Positions 1 through 12,556 of a DNA stretch of 49,042 nt are shown here, one piece after another. The translations under genes and the position numbers were made by a program. The notes beneath the pieces were generated by a model. That model searched no databases. It was given only the letters and a program-made list of their open reading frames with translations, and had not been told where the DNA came from. Position 1 is the first letter of the stretch; every line of letters begins with the position of its first letter. This stretch comes from Burkholderiales bacterium (GTDB taxonomy: Bacteria; Pseudomonadota; Gammaproteobacteria; Burkholderiales; Casimicrobiaceae). The DNA lies in assembly GCA_025981645.1 (NCBI GenBank), contig JAICXH010000007.1, positions 1 to 49,042 on the forward strand, read 5' to 3'.

Positions 1-27
1 GACGCTCGACGTTTCCTCATACCGCCG

Positions 28-618
28 ATGCGAGAACACCAGTTCCGTCGGGGGCCAGTGCGCTCGCTGATCGTCGATCGGGGCGGCATCGTTGCGCCCG
101 CGACATTCATCGCGTCACCCAACTGCGACGAACGACCGGAGGGCGCGCCGATCGTTCTCGCGGTAATCCACGGCATCTCGCTGCCACCGGGGCATTTCGG
201 CGGCGACGCGATCGCGCGCCTGTTCACCAATCGGCTCGAGGCATCCGCACATCCGTCGTTTGCCGCGGTCGCGTCGCTTCGCGTTTCCGCCCACTTCCTG
301 ATCCGGCGCGACGGGATGCTCGTGCAGTTCGTTGCCTGCCGGCTGCGCTCCTGGCATGCGGGCGAGTCGTCGTGGCGCGGCCGCGCACGCTGCAACGACT
401 TCTCCATCGGGATCGAGCTCGAGGGGACCGATGACGATCCGTACACCGGGGCCCAATATCCTGCGCTGGGGAAGCTCCTCCGCGCGCTGCGACGGCGCTA
501 TCCGATCGAGGCGATCGCCGGACACAGCGACGTCGCGCCCGGGCGCAAGACCGATCCCGGGCCGGCGTTCGACTGGCGCCGAATCGAGCGTCTTGCGCGC
601 ATGCAACGCGTGGTATAA
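28..618 (+). CDS. ampD: 1,6-anhydro-N-acetylmuramyl-L-alanine amidase (AmpD family)
   Basis: 196 aa ORF with amidase_2-type features (VIHGISLPPGHFGG, SAHFLIRRDG, IGIELEGTDD, IAGHSDVAPGRKTDPG). Confidence 0.93.
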   Translation: MREHQFRRGPVRSLIVDRGGIVAPATFIASPNCDERPEGAPIVLAVIHGISLPPGHFGGDAIARLFTNRLEASAHPSFAAVASLRVSAHFLIRRDGMLVQFVACRLRSWHAGESSWRGRARCNDFSIGIELEGTDDDPYTGAQYPALGKLLRALRRRYPIEAIAGHSDVAPGRKTDPGPAFDWRRIERLARMQRVV

Positions 619-619
619 T
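614..619 (+). promoter_or_regulatory. TATAAT -10-like box just upstream of yciB
   Basis: Exact TATAAT 10 nt before the yciB ATG at 629; possible weak -35 TTGCGC at 593-598 with a short spacer. Confidence 0.35.
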
Positions 620-628
620 GGGCGGTTT

Positions 629-1168
629 ATGCGCCTCCTCGCGGATTACTTCCCGCTCCTCCTCTTCTTCCTCGCGTTCAAGTGGCAGGGAATCTGGGTT
701 GCGACGGCGGTCGCCATCGCGGCATCGGTTGTCCAGATCGTCTGGTTCCACTTCCGCGGCACCGTGTCGCCGGTGCACTGGATTTCGCTCGCGATCATCG
801 TCGTCTTCGGCGGTGCGACCCTGCTCCTCCGGGACGAGGCGTTCATCAAATGGAAACCCACGGTCCTCTACCTCGCCTTCGGCGGAATCCTCGCGGCCGG
901 CAAGCTTTTCTGGCGCCGCGACCTGCTCGCGGTGGTGATGAAGGACATGCAGGTCCCGCCGCCGATCTGGACCCGCGTGACGTGGTCGTGGGCCGCGTTT
1001 TTTGCGGCGATGGCGTTTGCCAACTGGTACATCGCGTTTCATTACCCCACCGACACCTGGGTCAACTTCAAGGTGTGGGGCGGCATCGGCCTGTTTCTCG
1101 CGTTCGGTGTGATCCAGGCGCTGTTCCTCGCCCGCCACATGATCGAACCGGCGGAGCGCGCGAGGTGA
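629..1168 (+). CDS. yciB: YciB/septation protein A family inner membrane protein
   Basis: MRLLADYFPLLLFFLAFKWQGIWVATA... multi-TM protein; start placed at ATG 629 inside ORF 332..1168. Confidence 0.92.
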   Translation: MRLLADYFPLLLFFLAFKWQGIWVATAVAIAASVVQIVWFHFRGTVSPVHWISLAIIVVFGGATLLLRDEAFIKWKPTVLYLAFGGILAAGKLFWRRDLLAVVMKDMQVPPPIWTRVTWSWAAFFAAMAFANWYIAFHYPTDTWVNFKVWGGIGLFLAFGVIQALFLARHMIEPAERAR

Positions 1169-1443
1169 GCCACGCCGACACCGCCGCGGCGCTCGAGGCG
1201 CGCCTCGCCGTTCTCGCGCCGCTCACGCTCGATATCCGCGACGACAGCGCGCTCCATGCCGGCCACGCGGGCGCCGCGGGCGGAGGCGGGCACTTTTCGC
1301 TGACCATCGTGTCCGAGCAGTTCCGCGGATTATCGCAACTCGCCCGCCACCGCGCGATCCTCGACCGCGTCGGCGATCTGATTCCCCATCCGGTGCATGC
1401 GCTGGCCATCCACGCTTTCGCGCCCGGCGAATCCCCTTCCTGA
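1165..1443 (+). CDS. BolA family protein
   Basis: GTG start at 1165 overlaps yciB TGA (GTGA); LAPLTLDIRDDSALHAGHAGAAGGGGHFSLTIVSEQFRG is BolA-like. Confidence 0.88.
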   Translation: MSHADTAAALEARLAVLAPLTLDIRDDSALHAGHAGAAGGGGHFSLTIVSEQFRGLSQLARHRAILDRVGDLIPHPVHALAIHAFAPGESPS

Positions 1444-1459
1444 CGAAAGGAACCGCAAG

Positions 1460-2269
1460 ATGAAACGCATGTTGATCGTCCTTGCAACGTCCGCTGCCCT
1501 CGCCTCCGGCGGCGCACTCGCGCAGGGCACCACCGCCGCGCCCGCCAAGACCCCGGCGGCGAAGCCGACGGCGCCGGCGAAGGCGCTTTACACCCAGAGC
1601 CAGTTCGACATGGTTCTGCAGCAGCAGCTTGGCCAGGGCGGCAAGGATTCGCCCGAACTGCGCGACGCGCTGCGCAACAAGCTGAACACTGTCGTGCTGC
1701 TCGCGCGCGAGGCCAAGAAGGCGGGCCTCGACAAGACGCCCGAGGTGAAGACGCAAATCGAGCTCACCACCGACGGCGCGCTCGCCAACGCCTACATCGG
1801 CGACTGGCTGAAGAAGAACCCGGTGCCCGACGCCGACCTGCACAAGGAGTACGACGCGATCAAGGCGCAGCGCGGCGACAAGGAGTACGACGTCCGTCAC
1901 ATCCTCGTCGACAAGGAATCCGATGCGAAGGAGATCATCGCCGAGCTGCAGAAGGGGGCAAAGTTCGCCGACCTCGCGAAGGCGCGCTCGAAGGATCCGG
2001 GATCGAAGGACAAGGGCGGTGAGCTCGGTTGGAGCTCGCCCGCCAACTTCGTGAAGCCATTCGGCGATGCGATCAAGTCGCTTCCGAAAGGCAAGTTCAG
2101 CGCCGAGCCCGTGCACACGCAGTTCGGCTGGCACGTGATCGAGGTCGAGGACGTTCGCGATGCGAAGTTCCCGACCTTCGACGAAGTGAAACCGCAGCTC
2201 GAGGAGCACGCGCGCAGCGCGTGGATCGAGAAGCACATCGCCGACCTGCGCCTCAAGAACGGCGTCTAG
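1460..2269 (+). CDS. Peptidylprolyl isomerase, parvulin/PrsA-like, exported
   Basis: Signal peptide MKRMLIVLATSAALASGGALAQ; rotamase core VRHILVDKESDAKEIIAELQKGAKFADLAKARSKDPGSKDKGGELGW. Confidence 0.92.
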   Translation: MKRMLIVLATSAALASGGALAQGTTAAPAKTPAAKPTAPAKALYTQSQFDMVLQQQLGQGGKDSPELRDALRNKLNTVVLLAREAKKAGLDKTPEVKTQIELTTDGALANAYIGDWLKKNPVPDADLHKEYDAIKAQRGDKEYDVRHILVDKESDAKEIIAELQKGAKFADLAKARSKDPGSKDKGGELGWSSPANFVKPFGDAIKSLPKGKFSAEPVHTQFGWHVIEVEDVRDAKFPTFDEVKPQLEEHARSAWIEKHIADLRLKNGV

Positions 2270-2360
2270 CACTCGCGGGGTACGGGCGGCCGGGCGCAAG
2301 GCGCTGGGCCGCACCCGCCTCGGACTGTAGCCTTCTGCCTCCGGCAAGCCGTCTTTCCGC

Positions 2361-3944
2361 ATGGACTGGTCGCTGCCCTACGCCTCGCGCCGCCAGCCGA
2401 TCCTGGCCGGCAACGTCGTCGCGACATCGCAGCCGCTCGCGACGCAAGCGGGAATCGCCATGCTCGCCCGCGGCGGCAACGCCGTCGACGCGGCGCTCGC
2501 CACGGCGATCACGCTAACCCTCGTTGAGCCGTGCAGCAACGGCATTGGATCGGATCTCTTCGCGATCCTGTGGGACGGCGAACGCGTCGTCGGATTGAAC
2601 GCCTCCGGACGGGCTCCGGCCGAATGGTCGGCTGCGCGCTTCGCCGGGCGCGATGCGATGCCGCAGCGAGGCTGGGACACGGTCACGATCCCCGGCGCCG
2701 TCTCGGGCTGGGTCGCGCTGTCGCAGCGTTATGGGAAGCTTGCGTTCGCCGATCTCTTCGAGCCGGCGATTCGCTACGCGCGCGACGGCTTCGCCGTCTC
2801 GCCCGTCGTCGCCGAGAAGTGGCGCCTTGCAGTGCCGGTAATGCCGTCTGGACTCGGCTGGCAAGACCACTTCCTGCCGTGGGGACGCCCGCCGCGGCCC
2901 GGTGAACGCTTCGCCTCGGCGGCGGTTGCCGATACGCTCTCTGCGATCGCCGAGTCGAAGGGCGAGGCGTTCTATCGCGGCCGGCTCGCCGACGCGATGA
3001 TCGCGCATGCGCGGACCCATGGCGGCGCGCACACCCAAGCCGATTTCGCCGCGCACACCGTCGACTGGGTGACTCCGGTCACCGTCGACTACCGTGGCAC
3101 GACGATCCACGAGATTCCACCCAACGGCCAAGGCATCGCCGCGCTGATGGCGCTCGGCATGCTGGAATCGTTCGATCTCGCGTCGCTGCCGCCCGACTCC
3201 GTGGCGAGCCAGCACCTGCAGATCGAGGCGATGAAGCTCGCGTTTGCCGATGCGCAGCGCTTCGTCGCCGATGTGCGTTCGATGCCCTTCCCGCCGGCCT
3301 CGCTCGTCGACCGTGACTACCTCGCGCAGCGTGCGCGGCAGATCGATCCGAAACGCGCGCAGCGCTTCGGTCCCGGCGAGCCGCCGCAAGGCGGGACGGT
3401 CTACCTCGCCGCGGCCGATGCGCGCGGCATGCTCGTTTCGCTGATCCAGTCGAACTACATGGGATTCGGGTCGGGCGTCGTCGTTCCAGGAACCGGCATC
3501 AGTCTGCAGAACCGCGGGGCGGGATTCATTCTCGAGCGCGCGCACCCCAACGAGGTTGCCGGCGGCAAGCGCCCCTACCACACGATCATCCCCGGCTTCG
3601 CGACCCGCAAGGGAAACCCGTTGATGGCCTTCGGCGTGATGGGAGGACCGATCCAGCCGCCCGGCCACGTGCAGATCGTCGCGCGAATGCTCGACCACGC
3701 AATGAATCCGCAGGCGGCGCTCGATGCGCCGCGATGGAAGGTCAACGGCGACCAGTCGATCGAGCTCGAAGCGAGTGCGGCGGCCGAATTACGCCGCGGA
3801 CTGATCGACCTCGGTCACGTGATGGAATCAGTGCCCGACTCGTACATGGATTTCGGCGCCGGGCAGATCGTCGTGGGTGCCGAGCACGTCGGCTACGTCG
3901 CGGCGTCGGATTCGCGGCGCGACGGACAGGCCGCCGGATTCTGA
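2361..3944 (+). CDS. ggt: Gamma-glutamyltransferase family protein
   Basis: 527 aa; ATSQPLATQAGIAMLARGGNAVDAALA, GGTVYLAAADARGMLVSLIQSNYMGFGSG, RGAGFILE, GVMGGPIQPPGHVQ. Confidence 0.93.
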   Translation: MDWSLPYASRRQPILAGNVVATSQPLATQAGIAMLARGGNAVDAALATAITLTLVEPCSNGIGSDLFAILWDGERVVGLNASGRAPAEWSAARFAGRDAMPQRGWDTVTIPGAVSGWVALSQRYGKLAFADLFEPAIRYARDGFAVSPVVAEKWRLAVPVMPSGLGWQDHFLPWGRPPRPGERFASAAVADTLSAIAESKGEAFYRGRLADAMIAHARTHGGAHTQADFAAHTVDWVTPVTVDYRGTTIHEIPPNGQGIAALMALGMLESFDLASLPPDSVASQHLQIEAMKLAFADAQRFVADVRSMPFPPASLVDRDYLAQRARQIDPKRAQRFGPGEPPQGGTVYLAAADARGMLVSLIQSNYMGFGSGVVVPGTGISLQNRGAGFILERAHPNEVAGGKRPYHTIIPGFATRKGNPLMAFGVMGGPIQPPGHVQIVARMLDHAMNPQAALDAPRWKVNGDQSIELEASAAAELRRGLIDLGHVMESVPDSYMDFGAGQIVVGAEHVGYVAASDSRRDGQAAGF

Positions 3945-3987
3945 GGCGGCGCGATCGATCGAGCGGGATGGAATCGGCGCGACCGAT

Positions 3988-4617
3988 TCAGCCCGACCGC
4001 GATTTCACCGCCGACAGGGGCAGGAGCTCCGGCAACTCGATTCTCCGGCGATCGGGCTCGACCACGGTGAGCGGTACCGTCGCTTTCATCGTCGCGAGGC
4101 TGCGGCGCGTGAGCTCCTGGTAGCTTCGCGTGCCTTCGATCTTCCACGCGAGCTCGGTCTCGGTGAGCGCGCGCACGATGCGCGCCGGCATGCCCGCTAC
4201 CAGTACCCGCGGTGGCACCACCATTTTCGCCTTCACGAATGCCATCGCCGCGACGATCGCGCCGTCGCCGATCGACGCGTTGTCGTTGACGACGGCGTTC
4301 ATGCCCACGAGCGCGTTGCGTCCGATGACGCAGCCGTGGAGGATCGCGCCATGTCCGATGTGCCCGTCCGCGTCGACGATCGTATCGGTTCCCGGAAAGC
4401 CGTGCATGACGCAACTGTCCTGCAGGTTCGCTCCGTCCTTCACCACGATGCGCCCGAAGTCGCCGCGCAGCGACGCGCAGGGTCCGATGTAGCAGCCGGC
4501 GCCGACGATCACGTCGCCGATCAGCACGGCGGATGGATGCACGTAGGCGCGCGGATCGACGACGGGCCTGACGCCGTCGATCGAATAGACGGTGAGGATT
4601 GAAGATTGTTCGCCCAT
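3988..4617 (-). CDS. paaY: PaaY-like gamma-carbonic anhydrase fold protein
   Basis: Left-handed beta-helix hexapeptides; [56 protein letters not shown]. Confidence 0.85.
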   Translation of the reverse strand: MGEQSSILTVYSIDGVRPVVDPRAYVHPSAVLIGDVIVGAGCYIGPCASLRGDFGRIVVKDGANLQDSCVMHGFPGTDTIVDADGHIGHGAILHGCVIGRNALVGMNAVVNDNASIGDGAIVAAMAFVKAKMVVPPRVLVAGMPARIVRALTETELAWKIEGTRSYQELTRRSLATMKATVPLTVVEPDRRRIELPELLPLSAVKSRSG

Positions 4618-4659
4618 CGGTTCACGCCTTTCCGGCTATGAGAGCATCGTCGCGGGGCA

Positions 4660-4784
4660 GTCGGCACGGCCGCTACGGTTGCGCACCGATGACGCGCAAA
4701 CCCATCGCCTGCGGCCGCCACGCCGAGCGCGCGCAGGTGCTTGCTCAGGCGGTTTTTGAGGTCGGCAATGCCGATTTCATTCAT
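4660..4784 (-). pseudogene. Remnant of a Phd/YefM-type antitoxin gene, no adjacent toxin
   Basis: MNEIGIADLKNRLSKHLRA matches the Phd N-terminal pattern, then the sequence degenerates (...GDGFARHRCATVAAVPTAPRR) and runs on into paaY. Confidence 0.5.
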
Positions 4785-4880
4785 GGCCATAACGTAGCCA
4801 TATCCAGGCATGAGCGCAACCGCGGCGGAGGGGTGCCTCGGCGCATGGCAACGCGCCGCACAGCAGGACGCAAACGGCGA

Positions 4881-8858
<3,978 letters not shown>

Positions 8859-8884
8859 CGGCCAGGGCCGTCCGGAAAAGGCGA

Positions 8885-8890
8885 ATTATA
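8885..8890 (-). promoter_or_regulatory. TATAAT -10-like box of purL
   Basis: Plus-strand ATTATA (minus TATAAT) about 27 nt upstream of the purL start. Confidence 0.45.
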
Positions 8891-8959
8891 CGGTGCGGCT
8901 GCGACGGTGCGGCTGCGACGGTGCGGCTGCGACGGTGCGGCTGCGACGGCGCGGTCGCA
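8890..8959. repeat. 14-bp tandem repeat (acggtgcggctgcg), four identical copies plus one degenerate copy
   Basis: Copies at 8890-8903, 8904-8917, 8918-8931, 8932-8945; degenerate copy 8946-8959. Confidence 0.95.
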
Positions 8960-8995
8960 TCACCTGCGCCGCCGCGCGCGCAGCGCAATGACGAC

Positions 8996-9730
8996 TCAGT
9001 GGTGCAGGATCTTGGCGAGAAACTGCTGCGCGCGCTCGGAGCGGGGCTTGCCGAAGAACTCGGCCTTCGACGCATCCTCGACGATGTGTCCGGCGTCCAT
9101 GAAGATCACGCGGTTGGCGACGCGATTGGCAAAGCCCATTTCGTGCGTCACCACCATCATCGTCATGCCTTCGGTCGCGAGCTTCTGCATCACCTCGAGC
9201 ACCTCGTTGATCATCTCCGGGTCGAGCGCCGAGGTCGGCTCGTCGAACAGCATGCAGATCGGGTCCATCGACAGCGCGCGCGCGATCGCGACGCGCTGCT
9301 GCTGGCCGCCCGAAAGCTGACCCGGAAACTTGTCCTTCTGGTCGATCAGCCCGACGCGGTCGAGATACTTGAGGCCGCGCTCGTCGGCCTCCTGCTGCGG
9401 CCGCCCGAGCACCAGCGCCTGCGCGAGCGACAGATTCTGGCGCACCGTCAGATGGGGGAAGAGCTCGAAATGCTGGAACACCATGCCGACGCGGGCGCGC
9501 AGCTTCGGCAGATTGGTCTTCGGATCGTTGACCCTGACGCCATCGACGAAGATCTCGCCCTTCTGCACCGGCTCGAGCGCGTTCACCGCCTTGATCAGCG
9601 TCGACTTGCCGGAGCCGGACGGGCCGCAGACGACGATCACCTCCCCCTTCTCGACGCTCGTCGTGCAGTCGGTCAGCACCTGGAAGCTGCCGTACCACTT
9701 GGAGACATCCCTGATCTCGATCATCGCCAT
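8996..9730 (-). CDS. gltL: Polar amino acid (glutamate/aspartate-type) ABC transporter ATP-binding protein
   Basis: Walker A GPSGSGKST, signature LSGGQQQRVAIARAL, Walker B MLFDEPTSALDPE. Confidence 0.95.
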   Translation of the reverse strand: MAMIEIRDVSKWYGSFQVLTDCTTSVEKGEVIVVCGPSGSGKSTLIKAVNALEPVQKGEIFVDGVRVNDPKTNLPKLRARVGMVFQHFELFPHLTVRQNLSLAQALVLGRPQQEADERGLKYLDRVGLIDQKDKFPGQLSGGQQQRVAIARALSMDPICMLFDEPTSALDPEMINEVLEVMQKLATEGMTMMVVTHEMGFANRVANRVIFMDAGHIVEDASKAEFFGKPRSERAQQFLAKILHH

Positions 9731-9803
9731 GGCGAAATTTTTCCGTGTCTATAGGGCGGGCAGGAATCGGCAGCGGGCCGGGTCGATGGGTGCCGGTGCC
9801 GTC

Positions 9804-10496
9804 TCAGCGGATGATCGCGATCCGGCGCTGCAACCTGCGCACCAGGAACGAGATGACGACGCAGATCACGAAGTAGACCACGGCCGCGAAGATATACATC
9901 TCGACGTAGCGTCCGTCGCGCTCGGCGATCTTCGACGCCGCACCGAGGAAGTCGGTGATCGACAGCACGTAGACGAGCGACGTGTCCTGGAACATGACGA
10001 TCGTCTGCGTGAGCAGGATCGGCACCATGTTGCGGAACGCCTGTGGCAGCACGATGCGCGCCATCGTCTGCCAGTAGTTGAGGCCGAGCGCATAGCCGGC
10101 CCACACCTGGCCGCGCGGGATCGACTGGATGCCCGCGCGCATGATCTCGGCGTAGTACGCCGCCTCGAACATCGAGTAGGTGATCACCGACGAGAGAAAC
10201 GCGCCGACGCGAACCGGAGTGGGCGAGCGGATGATCCACGCGCCGATGTACGGGACGAGGAAGTAGAACCAGAAGATCACCAGCACCAGCGGCACCGAGC
10301 GCATCAGGTTGATGTACGCGGTGGCGAACGCTGACAGCACCTTGATGCTGGACAACCGCATCATCGCGAGCAACGTGCCGAAGACGATGCCGAGGACGAT
10401 CACCAGAATCGTGAGCTCGATCGTGAACGCCATCCCGACCTTGATCAGGTACGGGAGGTTCCTCGTGATGACGCCGAAGTCGAATTGTCCGAACAT
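9804..10496 (-). CDS. gltK: Amino acid ABC transporter permease (GltK-like)
   Basis: HisM/GltK-type permease; MRSVPLVLVIFWFYFLVP, EAAYYAEIMRAGIQSIPRGQVWAGYALGL. Confidence 0.92.
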   Translation of the reverse strand: MFGQFDFGVITRNLPYLIKVGMAFTIELTILVIVLGIVFGTLLAMMRLSSIKVLSAFATAYINLMRSVPLVLVIFWFYFLVPYIGAWIIRSPTPVRVGAFLSSVITYSMFEAAYYAEIMRAGIQSIPRGQVWAGYALGLNYWQTMARIVLPQAFRNMVPILLTQTIVMFQDTSLVYVLSITDFLGAASKIAERDGRYVEMYIFAAVVYFVICVVISFLVRRLQRRIAIIR

Positions 10497-10514
10497 CGCG
10501 GTATCCGTCCGTCG

Positions 10515-11270
10515 TCAGTGGCCGCCCGCCTGGACCGCCGGACCGATGAACCCCGGAATGGCGACGCGACGCTCGACCCAGCGCATTCCGTAGATGACCA
10601 GGATGTTGGTCAGGATGTAGAGGATCGTCGCCCCGGTGAACGCCTCGAACACCTGGAAGCTGAACTCCTGCATCGCACGCGCCGCCGCGGTCAGCTCGAC
10701 GACGCCGATGGTGAGCGCGACCGACGAGTTCTTGATGATGTTGAGGAACTCGGACGTGAGCGGGGGCAGGATGATGCGGAAGGTCATCGGCAGGATCACG
10801 TGGCGATAGGTCTGTGGCAGCGTGAGCCCGAGCGCGGTACCCGCCATCCGCTGGCCGCGCGGCAGCGCCTGGATGCCGGCGCGCACCTGCTCGGCCACGC
10901 GAGCCGAGGTGAAGAAGCCGAGGCAGAGCACCGCCGGCACGTAGGAAGCCCACGGCGGCGGCATCTGCTTGATTGCGTCGCCGAGGTGCTTCGGCAGCAG
11001 CTCGGGAATCACGAAGAACCACAGGAACATCTGGACCAGCAACGGAATGTTGCGGAAGAGCTCGACGTAGCCATTGCAGAAGCGTCCCGCCCATTTGCGC
11101 GGGGTCGTCCGGATGACGCCGACGATCACTCCGAGGACCAGCGCGATCACCCATGCGGCGAGCGCCGTCGCGAGCGTCCACAGCAGGCCGACGAGGAGCG
11201 TGTGCAGGTAGGTGCCGCTTCCTTCCGGGGTCAGGTCCCAGAAGATCTTCCAGTTCCAGTGGTAGTTCAC
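10515..11270 (-). CDS. gltJ: Amino acid ABC transporter permease (GltJ-like)
   Basis: MNYHWNWKIFWDLTPEGSGTYLHTLLVGLLWTLATAL; FRNIPLLVQMFLWFFVIPELLP. Confidence 0.92.
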   Translation of the reverse strand: MNYHWNWKIFWDLTPEGSGTYLHTLLVGLLWTLATALAAWVIALVLGVIVGVIRTTPRKWAGRFCNGYVELFRNIPLLVQMFLWFFVIPELLPKHLGDAIKQMPPPWASYVPAVLCLGFFTSARVAEQVRAGIQALPRGQRMAGTALGLTLPQTYRHVILPMTFRIILPPLTSEFLNIIKNSSVALTIGVVELTAAARAMQEFSFQVFEAFTGATILYILTNILVIYGMRWVERRVAIPGFIGPAVQAGGH

Positions 11271-11334
11271 GCGTCACCCCCCTGCGTTGCATCGAGCCCG
11301 CGCAATCCAACACATGCCGCCGCGCCGATGCGCA

Positions 11335-11358
11335 GCGGGGGGCTCCTCCGCCCCCCGC
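11335..11358. other. Intercistronic stem-loop between gltI and gltJ
   Basis: GCGGGGGGC-TCCTCC-GCCCCCCGC: perfect 9-bp inverted repeat, 6-nt loop. Confidence 0.8.
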
Positions 11359-11405
11359 CCTCGACTTCGGTTACGCTGCGCGCCCGGCCCGGACGCGCGG
11401 CGTCG

Positions 11406-12323
11406 TCACTCGTAGACCTTCGGATCCGGCGAGTCGGTCGGGTTCGCGAACACCTTCTGCAGCGCATCGGAGATCGGAATGTTGAGGTTGATCCCCTTCG
11501 GCGGAATCGGGCTCTCGAACCACTTCTTGTAGATCGTCTCGATCTCGCCGCTCTTGTAGAGCTTGGTCATCGCGTCGTCGACGACCTTCTTGAACTCGGG
11601 GTCGTCCCTGCGCATCATCAGGCTGTACGGCTCGAGTCCGAGGCTGTCCTTGGAAATGTGGAACTCGGCCGGGTTCTTCGAATTCGCGACAAGGCCCGAG
11701 AGCAGGATGTCGTCCATCAGGAACGCCTTCGCGCGCCCGGTCTCGACCATCAGGAACGCGGCCGGGTGGTCATTGGCCGACAGCACCGTCATGCCCATGT
11801 TCTTCGACGTGTTGAGCTCGTTCAGCGCCTTGATGTCGGTGGTGCCGGCGGTCGAAACCACCGTCTGCCCCTTCAGGCTGTCGACCGTGTCCATGTGATC
11901 GGACGCCTTCGACACCCAGCGGTACTTGATCACGAAGTAGGTCATCCCGAAGTCGACCTGCTTCTTGCGCTCGGCGTTGTTGGTCGTCGAGCCGCACTCG
12001 AGGTCGATCGTGCCGTTCGCCATCAGCGGGATCCGCGTCGACGAGGTGACCGGATTGAGGGCGATCTTGATGTCCGGCATCTTGAGCTTCGCCTTTACCG
12101 CGTCGACGACCTTGTAGCAGATGTCCATCGCGTAGCCGATCGGCTTCTGGTTCTGGTCGAGATACGAGAACGGAATCGAGGCGTCGCGATAGCCGATCGT
12201 GATCGTCCCGCTGTCCTTCACCTTTTTCAGCGTCCCGGTGAGTTCCTGGGCGATGGCCGGCGCGGCAACGAACATGAGCGCTGCGATCAGCAGCGGAAGC
12301 TTGCGGGTATGCATGCGGTTCAC
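11406..12323 (-). CDS. gltI: Glutamate/aspartate-type ABC transporter substrate-binding protein
   Basis: Signal peptide then ELTGTLKKVKDSGTITIGYRDASIPFSYLDQNQKPIGYAMDIC; SBP_bac_3-like. Confidence 0.93.
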   Translation of the reverse strand: MNRMHTRKLPLLIAALMFVAAPAIAQELTGTLKKVKDSGTITIGYRDASIPFSYLDQNQKPIGYAMDICYKVVDAVKAKLKMPDIKIALNPVTSSTRIPLMANGTIDLECGSTTNNAERKKQVDFGMTYFVIKYRWVSKASDHMDTVDSLKGQTVVSTAGTTDIKALNELNTSKNMGMTVLSANDHPAAFLMVETGRAKAFLMDDILLSGLVANSKNPAEFHISKDSLGLEPYSLMMRRDDPEFKKVVDDAMTKLYKSGEIETIYKKWFESPIPPKGINLNIPISDALQKVFANPTDSPDPKVYE

Positions 12324-12556
12324 TCCTCAGACAGAAAGCAGAGTTGTCGAATGTGTCGGCCCGCGCGCGGGCGCTCTTCGCGGTCCGCCCGTGCGGCGCC
12401 GCGTCCCTCCAGTGGACGGATTCTACGGGCCCGCCGGATGAAAGTCCAAGGCGCCCTCCTGCGCTTGCGCGTTCGCTTCCGGTCGGCAGCCGCACACGCG
12501 GCAGGACGCTGGCGCCGGTGGCGAAGCGGCGTAAGCTCCGAGGCAGCGAACGCCGC

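Noticed and set aside
3971-3989. GAATCGG-CGCGA-CCGATTC hairpin between ggt and paaY as a bidirectional terminator
   Set aside because: Only 7-bp stem, no T-tract, overlaps the paaY stop; too weak to call.
8890-8959. CRISPR-like array
   Set aside because: Direct 14-bp repeats with no spacers and no cas genes; a simple tandem repeat.
12360-12371. 12-bp palindrome CCCGCGCGCGGG upstream of gltI
   Set aside because: Low-complexity GC palindrome, expected often at this composition; no supporting half-sites.
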